From an uncultured Bacteroides sp. (GTDB lineage Bacteria > Bacteroidota > Bacteroidia > Bacteroidales > Bacteroidaceae): a stretch of DNA of 33,231 nt. A model generated the notes under the pieces. It was not told where the DNA came from, did not search any database, and saw nothing but the letters and a program-made list of their open reading frames with translations. Below, piece after piece: positions 27,151-33,231 of the stretch. A program made the position numbers and the translations under genes. Numbering within the stretch: position 1 is the stretch's first letter; each line of letters begins with the position of its first letter. The stretch spans positions 1 to 33,231 of the forward strand of contig USSR01000006.1 of NCBI GenBank assembly GCA_900557355.1. The letters run 5' to 3'.

Positions 27151-28722
27151 CTATTTCTTTGCGTGCGGATAATCAATCGTATAATGTAATCCGCGACTTT
27201 CCTTGCGTTCTATTGCCTGACGGGTAATCAGGTAACCGACATTGACCATATTACGCAGCTCGCAAATAGCTCTGGATGCCTTGCTGCGCTTGAAAAGATC
27301 TTCCGTCTCTTCATATATCATATCCAAACGTACCCAAGCACGTTTCAGGCGTAGGTCACTACGTACAATACCTACATACGCACCCATAATCTGGTTGACT
27401 TCTTTCATGCTTTGAGTAATAAGCACCATTTCTTCGTTAGTCACAGTACCTTCTGCATTCCATTCAGGTATTTCATGATTGAATTCATAACGGTCGAGCA
27501 TGCTTAGTGCATGTTTAGCAGCAGCATCGGCATAGACAACTGCTTCAATCAAAGAGTTGGAAGCTAAGCGGTTGCCTCCATGCAGACCAGTACAGGAACA
27601 TTCTCCTACAGCGTACAGGCGGTTGATAGAAGACTCTCCGTTCAGGTTAACTTTGATACCACCACACAGATAATGTGCGGCAGGAGCCACAGGTATATAG
27701 TCCTTTGTGATATCAATACCTAAACTGAGGCACTTTTCGTAGATGTTCGGGAAATGCTTCCTGGTCTCTTCCGGATCTTTATGGGTAACATCCAAGTAAA
27801 CATGATCATCACCACGTTGTTTCATTTCACTGTCGATGGCACGTGCTACAATGTCACGAGGAGCAAGAGAAAGACGTGGGTCATATTTCTGCATGAATTC
27901 TTCGCCTCCCATGTTGCGCAATACGGCACCATACCCGCGCATTGCCTCTGTTATCAGGAAACAGGGGCGGTCTCCCGGATGATAAAGGGCAGTTGGATGG
28001 AATTGAATAAATTCCATATCCTGTACGAAACCCTTGGCACGGTATACCATAGCAATCCCGTCTCCGGTGGCAACCAATGGGTTAGTCGTATTTCGGTAAA
28101 CGGCACCCACACCACCCGTAGCCATGAGAGTTACTTTAGAGAGGAAAGTATCAACCTCGCCTGTATCTTCATTCAATACATAGGCTCCGTAGCACTTGAT
28201 ACCCGGGGTATGGCGGGTTACAATAATCCCCATGTGATGCTGTGTGATGATTTCTACGGCAAAATGGCGGTTGAATATCTCAATGTTAGGATGCGTCTTT
28301 ACAGCTTTGATTAGGCTTTCCTGTATTTCGGCGCCTGTATTGTCTTTATGATGCAGGATACGGAATTCAGAGTGTCCGCCTTCTTTATGTAAGTCGAAGT
28401 CTCCTTTGTCATTCTTGTCAAATTCTACTCCCCACTCTATCAGTTCCTTGATTTGTCCGGGTGCTTCACGTACCACTTTTTCTACGGCGGCACGATCACT
28501 GATCCAGTCACCTGCAATCATGGTGTCCTCAATGTGCTTATCGAAATTATCTACCAGTGTATTGGTTACTGAGGCGATTCCCCCTTGTGCGAAGAATGTA
28601 TTAGCTTCTTCCAATTCCGTTTTGCAGATGAGCGCTACTTTACCTTTATGAGCTACTTTCAGAGCGAAACTCATGCCGGCTATACCGGAACCAATTACTA
28701 AAAAGTCGAACTCTCTAATCAT
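27151..28722 (-). CDS. nadB: L-aspartate oxidase
   Basis: A 523-aa flavoprotein that oxidises L-aspartate to iminoaspartate, the first step of de novo NAD synthesis. The N-terminal FAD-binding motif is FLVIGSGIAGMSFALKVA. Further family landmarks are FFAQGGIASV, HSEFRILHHKDNTGAEIQ, DMEFIQFHPTALYHPG, AAHYLCGGIKVN and YAVGECSCTGLHGGNRLASN. A helical C-terminal domain (about 420-523) follows, as in the succinate dehydrogenase/fumarate reductase flavoprotein superfamily. The start at 28722 (MIREFDFL) is chosen because the -7 box lies at 28751-28744, which excludes the upstream TTG at 28746. In anaerobes fumarate can serve as electron acceptor. nadA and nadC are not nearby. Confidence 0.95.
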   Translation of the reverse strand: MIREFDFLVIGSGIAGMSFALKVAHKGKVALICKTELEEANTFFAQGGIASVTNTLVDNFDKHIEDTMIAGDWISDRAAVEKVVREAPGQIKELIEWGVEFDKNDKGDFDLHKEGGHSEFRILHHKDNTGAEIQESLIKAVKTHPNIEIFNRHFAVEIITQHHMGIIVTRHTPGIKCYGAYVLNEDTGEVDTFLSKVTLMATGGVGAVYRNTTNPLVATGDGIAMVYRAKGFVQDMEFIQFHPTALYHPGDRPCFLITEAMRGYGAVLRNMGGEEFMQKYDPRLSLAPRDIVARAIDSEMKQRGDDHVYLDVTHKDPEETRKHFPNIYEKCLSLGIDITKDYIPVAPAAHYLCGGIKVNLNGESSINRLYAVGECSCTGLHGGNRLASNSLIEAVVYADAAAKHALSMLDRYEFNHEIPEWNAEGTVTNEEMVLITQSMKEVNQIMGAYVGIVRSDLRLKRAWVRLDMIYEETEDLFKRSKASRAICELRNMVNVGYLITRQAIERKESRGLHYTIDYPHAKK

Positions 28723-28743
28723 ATTTTGTATGTTTAAGTACTG

Positions 28744-28751
28744 CAAAGCTA
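28744..28751 (-). promoter_or_regulatory. -7 box of nadB
   Basis: TAGCTTTG on the minus strand fits TAnnTTTG, 22 bp upstream of the ATG at 28722. This position decides the start codon of nadB. The -33 element is not convincing. Confidence 0.6.
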
Positions 28752-28799
28752 CGAAATAAGTAGTTTCATTGTACTTTTCCCGTATATTAATTCATAAAA

Positions 28800-30719
28800 T
28801 TATGATAAGAACTGTTTAACAACTTCATCCAGAGACTCTTCTTTTGCAAGTCCTATGTTCTTTCGCATACGTGAACGTATCATATTGACGCTGTTACGGT
28901 TAATACCCATAATCAAAGCTATTTCATCCGTACTTTGGTTCATGCAGATGAGCATGGCCAGCAATTCTTCATTGCGGGTAAGTTGCGGATAATATTCCCG
29001 TAATCTGGGTAAATAAAGTGGGTGTATCACAGCGAACGATTGTCTGAAATCATTTTCATCTTCTTTGCTGAGAAGGTTTTGTCCGGTCAGTTGGCGGATA
29101 GAAGTCAGGTTGTTGGTAGCCATTGCCTGTTCTATTTGTTCGGTCAACTGCTCGTTACGACGGTTCAGTTCTTGCTGGCGGGTGATTAATTTTTTTTTTT
29201 TTTGTTTATGCTTTTCCAAGAGCAAACGATTGGCCTTTCGTTTATTTATGAAATAGGCAACGGAAATGATAAGTGTCAACAGCAGGGTAATTGAAATACA
29301 TATATTATAGAATAACTGTTGCTTTTGCAGCTTCACTTGTGCCGAGAGCAAAGTATTTTCTTTTTCTTTCCGTTCGGTATCAAACCGGATATTGGCAGCA
29401 GCGACGGCACGCATCTTTTCAGCTAAATTCAGTGAATCTGTAAAAGTTTGGCTACGCCTATAGCAACGAATGAATGCGTCTTTCATATTCATGTCCAGAT
29501 AGTAGTCCATAAGTATATCGTTGGCCTTTTGTTCTCTGGATTTCATATCCATCTTTATAAAGCCTTGTGTGGCTTTCTCTATCAAAGGTATTCCTTGCAC
29601 AGCTTTTCCTGTTTGTAATAGAGCTCGCCCTAAGTGAAGTTCCAGTTCATATTTGGCCCACTTCGGCATGCGGGAACTGTCCGGACAGATACTTAATGCA
29701 AGCGTTAGTGCTTTTTGTACAGAATCGGGATACTCCAGATAGGCTTCTGCTGTAGTAACTTTGTTCACAAATACTCCTTTGAAGCTGCCACGCAGGGCTG
29801 ATATCTTCTCGGCCTGATTTAAATAGTAGAATATGGAATCTTTATTCCCTGTTTGACCGAATATGGATGCCCGGTAACGATAGAGATCGCCCAGTCCGAA
29901 ACTGTCTTTCATAAGCGAATAGCGTTGAGCTTCCGTATTCAGTTGCAGTGCCCGGTCGTACATGCCCAATTCTGCATAAAGGTTTGATTGTTCGCCATAA
30001 GCTATTACTATATTAGGGGGAGCTATGCTGTCGGTATAGCTGCTGATGGCTTCCTGATTGATAGCGACCGCCTTTTCATATTCTCCGATGAGGCGATAAT
30101 AAATGCCGAGTCGGGACATGATGCGAAGCATATTCTGGTATTTTCCTCCCTGCCGGTAGGCTTTCACGGCCTTTTCCAATATTCGGATGGCTTGGGGTAT
30201 GTCATTTCCGGAATAGATATAAACTCCGCTGACTATTTCAGCTTGTGGGATAAAGCGGTCTGCATCCTCATAGTCGGGTAGTTGCAGGTATTCATCGGCT
30301 AATTTGATGGCTTGCTCATTGTTTCCATACATCTGGTGCATACTTGCCCGGGCGGATAACAGTTCATGTTTGCAGTTCTCGTGTATGAACGAAATTTGGC
30401 TGAGACTATCCATATACTCTATGCCGGAACGAAATTGCTTACTTTTTAAGTAGTTGTAGTAAGAGATAGAAAGTATCTGCCGGGCATATTTGATCAGCGT
30501 GTCATTCTCTTCCGTATCATTTGCATTTTCCAGTAATTCCGCTATCTTGGTTTTAGTCAGATTTTCAGTTTCCCGGAATTTTTCCTCTTTTAGTAATGTG
30601 GTGAGTTTTTCTGCTGTTTGTTGCCACTGTCCGACATCTTCTGTGCTTGGAGAATGTGAATCAGTAGAACAAGCTCCTACAAATAGTAAGAGCAAGAATA
30701 ATGGCTTCCTTATATTCAT
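28800..30719 (-). CDS. TPR membrane regulator with C-terminal helix-turn-helix
   Basis: A 639-aa protein. A signal/lipobox sequence (LLLLFVGAC, Cys 17) is followed by an extracytoplasmic helical region with TPR-like repeats at about 90-420 (for example GEYEKAVAINQEAISSYTD and GMYDRALQLNTEAQRYS). One membrane segment lies at about 468-490 (YNICISITLLLTLIISVAY), then a lysine-rich coiled coil (about 494-535). The C-terminal domain (about 555-639) has LTRNEELLAMLICMNQSTDE and a predicted HTH (IALIMGINRNSVNMIRSRMR). It resembles the Bacteroides TPR/LuxR-like one-component membrane regulators. A 14-A run in the coding strand (29203-29190, residues 505-510) encodes the lysine stretch between membrane and HTH. 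Divergent from the orphan HTH gene. Signal and targets unknown. Confidence 0.85.
   Translation of the reverse strand: MNIRKPLFLLLLFVGACSTDSHSPSTEDVGQWQQTAEKLTTLLKEEKFRETENLTKTKIAELLENANDTEENDTLIKYARQILSISYYNYLKSKQFRSGIEYMDSLSQISFIHENCKHELLSARASMHQMYGNNEQAIKLADEYLQLPDYEDADRFIPQAEIVSGVYIYSGNDIPQAIRILEKAVKAYRQGGKYQNMLRIMSRLGIYYRLIGEYEKAVAINQEAISSYTDSIAPPNIVIAYGEQSNLYAELGMYDRALQLNTEAQRYSLMKDSFGLGDLYRYRASIFGQTGNKDSIFYYLNQAEKISALRGSFKGVFVNKVTTAEAYLEYPDSVQKALTLALSICPDSSRMPKWAKYELELHLGRALLQTGKAVQGIPLIEKATQGFIKMDMKSREQKANDILMDYYLDMNMKDAFIRCYRRSQTFTDSLNLAEKMRAVAAANIRFDTERKEKENTLLSAQVKLQKQQLFYNICISITLLLTLIISVAYFINKRKANRLLLEKHKQKKKKLITRQQELNRRNEQLTEQIEQAMATNNLTSIRQLTGQNLLSKEDENDFRQSFAVIHPLYLPRLREYYPQLTRNEELLAMLICMNQSTDEIALIMGINRNSVNMIRSRMRKNIGLAKEESLDEVVKQFLS
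29190..29203 (-). repeat. 14-nt poly-A tract inside the TPR-HTH regulator
   Basis: Fourteen consecutive A on the coding strand (T on plus), encoding four lysines just after the membrane segment. Such runs are prone to replication or transcriptional slippage; a one-base change would cut off the coiled coil and HTH. Confidence 0.85.
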
Positions 30720-30745
30720 GATTCTAAAAACTTACTTTGTTTGGG

Positions 30746-30753
30746 CAAAGATA
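30746..30753 (-). promoter_or_regulatory. -7 box of the TPR-HTH regulator
   Basis: TATCTTTG on the minus strand fits TAnnTTTG, 27 bp upstream of the ATG at 30719. No clear -33 element is visible. Confidence 0.55.
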
Positions 30754-30835
30754 CAATTCCATTTGGAAAAGAAAGAAAATGATATCTATATTTTTATGAC
30801 TTTTATTCATGGTTGATAATGAGGAAGATACATTT

Positions 30836-30858
30836 TTGTATATTGGATTGTATATTGG
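30836..30858 (+). promoter_or_regulatory. Tandem TTGTATATTGG repeat upstream of the orphan HTH gene
   Basis: TTGTATATTGG occurs perfectly at 30836-30846 and 30848-30858, spaced 12 bp apart, 65 bp before the start codon. It is AT-rich and may be an operator or part of the promoter; the function is inferred only from position. Confidence 0.4.
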
Positions 30859-30922
30859 CTGTTTATGATTTTATCTTATAGTTTCTGCAAATTTGCAACT
30901 AATAATAGAAAACTAACCGACA

Positions 30923-31300
30923 ATGAATAAAGTAGAGAAAATATCCCGATTGTGTATGAAAGAGATCAGTCGGGCTTTGATAGAAATGATTTCCGAAGAC
31001 TCGCCTTATGCTTCGAAAGATATGCTTTGCGGAGCGCGTGGTGCTGTTTTCCGCGAGATATTTATTTTCCATTATCCGGACTTTATAGGGAAAGTACAGG
31101 AACTGATTCCCGGTGTTACGAAAGATGAGGAACTGCTTTGTATGTTGGTCGCCCTTGGACAGTCTGTAGAAGAAATTGAGAAACTGTTTTGCCTGCCTGC
31201 CGAGCAGGTATATATGTTCCATAAATCGGTATGTTGGAAAATGAGGTTGGAGGGAGAAAAGCGGTTAGGTGATAAACTGAGGGAGATATTAGAAGAATAA
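30923..31300 (+). CDS. Stand-alone HTH-like protein related to the TPR regulator C-terminus
   Basis: A 125-aa cytoplasmic protein with no signal peptide or membrane segment. Residues from about 42 to the end (VFREIFIFHYPDFIGKV, VTKDEELLCMLVALGQSVEE, IEKLFCLPAEQVYMFHKSV) align without gaps to the C-terminal domain of the neighbouring 639-aa regulator (FRQSFAVIHPLYLPRL, LTRNEELLAMLICMNQSTDE, IALIMGINRNSVNMIRSRMR). The putative recognition helix has lost most of its basic and polar residues, so DNA binding may be weakened; it could be a partner or competitor of the larger protein. Divergent from that regulator, followed by the small membrane protein gene after 50 bp. Confidence 0.75.
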   Translation: MNKVEKISRLCMKEISRALIEMISEDSPYASKDMLCGARGAVFREIFIFHYPDFIGKVQELIPGVTKDEELLCMLVALGQSVEEIEKLFCLPAEQVYMFHKSVCWKMRLEGEKRLGDKLREILEE

Positions 31301-31350
31301 CTCACGTCGTTCCATAAAAATACCTATCTTAGCAGCAAAAACAGAATAAA

Positions 31351-31761
31351 ATGAATCGTATCTTCCATGCCCGCATTGCTGTGGGACAATATTTGTTTTT
31401 GGTGCTGACAACGATCATCGTCATTTATGCCATGTGGATGCAGCATGCTGTTATGGCTATTCTTTTTATGCTCCTGCTCATCATCGCTATCGAGCGCCTC
31501 ATCCATACTACGTATACGCTGACCACAGACGGCAGGCTTCTCCTTTTTTACGGTCGCTTTTCCCGTTCGGAGGAAATACTCCTGAAAGACATTATTTCTG
31601 TAGAGCGTGCCTCTTCTATGAAAATAGGACGTTTCGCTGTGATGCGCTATGTGCTGGTGAAGTACGGAACGAAGGGAAAATGTGCTTTGTTGCTTCCGGT
31701 GAAGGAAGATCTGTTCATAAAAACTCTTACTAATCGTTTAAGTGAAGTGAAGAAATATTAA
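31351..31761 (+). CDS. Small membrane protein with PH-like domain
   Basis: A 136-aa protein. Two membrane segments lie at about 10-28 (GQYLFLVLTTIIVIYAMWM) and 31-48 (HAVMAILFMLLLIIAIER). The cytoplasmic C-terminal part (about 52-130) is beta-rich: YTLTTDGRLLLFYGRFSRSE, ILLKDIISVERASSMKIGRF and LLPVKEDLFIKTLTNRL. This resembles bacterial PH (bPH) domain membrane proteins. Function unknown. It lies between two regulator genes on the same strand, with a 63-bp gap to the LytTR gene, so co-expression is possible. Confidence 0.7.
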   Translation: MNRIFHARIAVGQYLFLVLTTIIVIYAMWMQHAVMAILFMLLLIIAIERLIHTTYTLTTDGRLLLFYGRFSRSEEILLKDIISVERASSMKIGRFAVMRYVLVKYGTKGKCALLLPVKEDLFIKTLTNRLSEVKKY

Positions 31762-31824
31762 TTCTCGATTTTCTTTTTGCAGCCTTCCGGAAAGTCGTTC
31801 GTCTAATTTCTAAAAATAAGAGAA

Positions 31825-32598
31825 ATGATGATGAATTTGACTTGTGCTATTTTGCATGCCGACCAACAGGTGAGTGAACAACTGGAAATGTTCATAGCCA
31901 AAACACCCTTTCTTTCTTTGTGTGGGAAGTACAGTAACCCTATTGAGGCATTGAAAGGTTATTATGACAACAAGGTACACCTTTACTTCGTAGGAATCGG
32001 GCAGGAAGAAATGGAGGGAATCAACGGAATGGAATTCAGTAAATTGCTTTCTCCGTTCACTCGTGTCATTTTTATTGCAGATACTCCCCGGTATGCCGCT
32101 GAGTGCTTCCGTCTGGATGCATTGGATTACCTGATATCTGAAATCAATTTTCCTATCTTTTTTGAAGCGGTGAATAAGGCTTCGCGCTGGTTCAGTCTGA
32201 AAGGTGAAACAGGGATGCAGCTTACTGTCGTTTCCGAAAAGTCTCAGGCAGATACATCTCAGCCCGAAATGCCTAAAGTGATTTATGTAAAGTCCGACAA
32301 TCGGATTTTCCGTTTGGATATATCCAGAATATCTTATATCGAAGGGTTGGGCGATTACGTGAAGATTTATAGTAAGGATGAACCAAAGCCTATACTGAGT
32401 CTGTGTACAATGAAATATATGGAGGAGAGGTTACCTTCTGATGAATTTATACGTGTGCACCGCTCGTTTATTATTCGCAAAGATTGCATACGTACCATAG
32501 AGAGCAGTAAAATTGCTCTGGATAAAAGAAGTATCCCTATCGGAGAGGTTTACCGAAAGAAGTTGAAGAATTATATTTCTGATTATTCTGTTCTTTAG
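31825..32598 (+). CDS. LytTR-family transcription regulator with degenerate receiver domain
   Basis: A 257-aa (or 255-aa; three consecutive Met codons) regulator. Residues about 5-120 have the receiver fold, but the phosphorylation site is lost. Where receivers have LDIxMP, this protein reads YFVGIGQEEMEGINGMEF (Gly for Asp). The conserved Thr/Ser is replaced in VIFIADTPRYAAECF, and the KP motif is replaced in DYLISEINFP. The C-terminal LytTR DNA-binding domain (about 150-255) is intact: VIYVKSDNRIFRLDISRI, YIEGLGDYVKIYS and FIRVHRSFIIRKDCI. LytTR proteins bind pairs of direct repeats about two helical turns apart. No histidine kinase is adjacent. Output is probably controlled by something other than phosphorylation. 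Confidence 0.9.
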   Translation: MMMNLTCAILHADQQVSEQLEMFIAKTPFLSLCGKYSNPIEALKGYYDNKVHLYFVGIGQEEMEGINGMEFSKLLSPFTRVIFIADTPRYAAECFRLDALDYLISEINFPIFFEAVNKASRWFSLKGETGMQLTVVSEKSQADTSQPEMPKVIYVKSDNRIFRLDISRISYIEGLGDYVKIYSKDEPKPILSLCTMKYMEERLPSDEFIRVHRSFIIRKDCIRTIESSKIALDKRSIPIGEVYRKKLKNYISDYSVL

Positions 32599-32628
32599 TA
32601 TGCTTCAATGCTTGTTGCCGGAATTGAC

Positions 32629-32647
32629 TCATATCCTACAGATATGA
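32629..32647 (+). terminator. Weak hairpin after the LytTR gene
   Basis: A perfect 7-bp stem, TCATATC (32629-32635) and GATATGA (32641-32647), with a 5-nt loop, 31 bp past the stop. It is AT-rich, and the nearest T run starts about 18 bp later, so this is only a candidate terminator. Confidence 0.35.
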
Positions 32648-32724
32648 ATTAAAGATTGCTGATGGTTTTTTATTAATTTACTAATAATCAACAAATAGCA
32701 TTTACCAACTGTTTACTACAAAAT

Positions 32725-32839
32725 GTAAAAGCATTTACCACCGCATGTAACGGCATTTACCCCTTATTGTAACGACCTTTACCGCGGCATGTAACGGTCT
32801 TTACCTCGGCATGTAAATGGAGTTACCGTGTGGAGTTAT
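32725..32839. repeat. 22-bp-period array of GTAA-N6-TTAC dyads
   Basis: GTAA starts at 32725, 32747, 32769, 32791 and 32813, with a degenerate GTTA at 32835: exactly 22 bp apart. TTACC starts at 32735, 32757, 32779, 32801 and 32823, also exactly 22 bp apart. Each unit is therefore a dyad GTAA-N6-TTAC followed by 8 bp; the spacer is often CGGCAT or CGGTCT-like but varies. The array fills the middle of a 304-bp gap between convergent genes; I see no gene in the rest of the gap. Confidence 0.88.
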
Positions 32840-32902
32840 TCCATTATCACCCTACCACATTATCACATTTAGTTCATAATCCGTCAGAAGAATACTATTC
32901 CC

Positions 32903-33231
32903 TTACCTCAATTTTGACCGTGATATTCTTTCTCCAAACGTAATATTCAGATTCATGCTGAATCGGCTTTCCTGCATCAGGCTACTGCGTGAATTGATTT
33001 GTTTCCGCCAGGTGGCGCCTAATGAAAGATAGGAGTACCGGATAGGAAAACTTGCTCCTGCACTCACTTCCAGGTATTGCATTTTTCCACCTCGCAGATT
33101 TATATACGAATTACTTAAACCTATTCCCCCCATCAATTCAGTGGACCGGGGAAGGCGTGGATTGGTAATATAGGCTCCCCCGATGTTCAATTTGTGCTGG
33201 TTTTCGTATTTCATGGAAGTGTAAGATGAGG
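32903..33231 (-). CDS. C-terminal part of an outer-membrane beta-barrel protein (partial)
   Basis: About 108 C-terminal residues are visible; the frame is open through the right edge (SSYTS precedes the internal Met at 33214), so the true start is outside the window. The visible part alternates polar and hydrophobic residues in barrel strands: HKLNIGGAYI, MGGIGLSNSYINLRGG, MQYLEVSAGASFPIRYSYLS and FSMNLNITFGERI. This resembles the last strands of OmpP1/FadL-like or related Bacteroides outer-membrane proteins. Exact family and cargo cannot be decided from this fragment. Convergent with the LytTR gene across the repeat array. Confidence 0.65.
   Translation of the reverse strand, partial: SSYTSMKYENQHKLNIGGAYITNPRLPRSTELMGGIGLSNSYINLRGGKMQYLEVSAGASFPIRYSYLSLGATWRKQINSRSSLMQESRFSMNLNITFGERISRSKLR

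Noticed and set aside
30490..30816. Plus-strand open frame of 108 codons over the start of the TPR regulator
   Set aside because: Antisense shadow of low-complexity coding sequence, with no recognisable domain and crossing the regulator's promoter.
32725..32839. Possible CRISPR array
   Set aside because: The 22-bp period has only short conserved cores and no repeat/spacer alternation of normal length, and no cas genes are present.

Overview
The window is a Bacteroides-type (Bacteroidota, gut or rumen-like) chromosome segment. It carries a polysaccharide utilization locus (PUL) with a SusC/SusD pair, an ECF sigma factor with a FecR anti-sigma factor, many lipoprotein or secreted glycoside hydrolases, and Bacteroides promoters with a TAnnTTTG -7 box. 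Nothing in it identifies the species with certainty.

Region 1 (1-8086, minus strand, visibly AT-rich) is a sensing and uptake unit. In transcription order it is ECF sigma, FecR anti-sigma, SusC with an N-terminal STN signalling domain, SusD, an alpha/beta-hydrolase esterase, and a GH43 enzyme cut by the left edge. This is the usual layout for trans-envelope signalling, in which ligand at SusC relays through FecR to the sigma factor. Region 2 (8258-12462, minus, higher GC) holds a 698-aa GH43-like enzyme and a tandem double CE1-type esterase. An imperfect inverted repeat at 8132-8210 lies at the composition break between regions 1 and 2.

The 12463-13140 gap is the non-coding hub. It holds a promoter with a 21-bp direct repeat for the esterase gene, two opposed arrays of 11-bp-phased TACGG/CCGTA motifs, the frameshifted 3' end of a dead GH2 beta-galactosidase gene, and a second 21-bp-period operator in front of the plus-strand operon. 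That second operator recurs with identical spacing to the -7 box upstream of the 698-aa GH43 gene, so these two units probably answer to one unlinked regulator.

Region 3 (13141-25940, plus) is one long enzyme operon: GH31, GH43-CBM6 (broken by an in-frame stop), GH43 with a C-terminal lectin-like domain, GH43-CBM6, GH31 with a PA14 insert, NPCBM-GH27, and GH43. Two GH31s, several GH43s, a GH27 and CE1 esterases suggest a decorated, esterified hemicellulose such as a complex arabinoxylan. The substrate is inferred only from enzyme families.

Region 4 (25966-33231) looks like chromosomal backbone: a small lipoprotein, rubrerythrin, NadB, and then a regulatory cluster. The cluster comprises a TPR/transmembrane/HTH regulator with a 14-A coding homopolymer, a stand-alone protein homologous to that regulator's C-terminal domain, a small membrane protein, and a LytTR regulator whose receiver domain has lost its phosphorylation residues. 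A 22-bp-period array of GTAA-N6-TTAC dyads follows, then the end of an outer-membrane barrel gene cut by the right edge.

The least explained signals are the two helically phased repeat arrays and the shared operator module.
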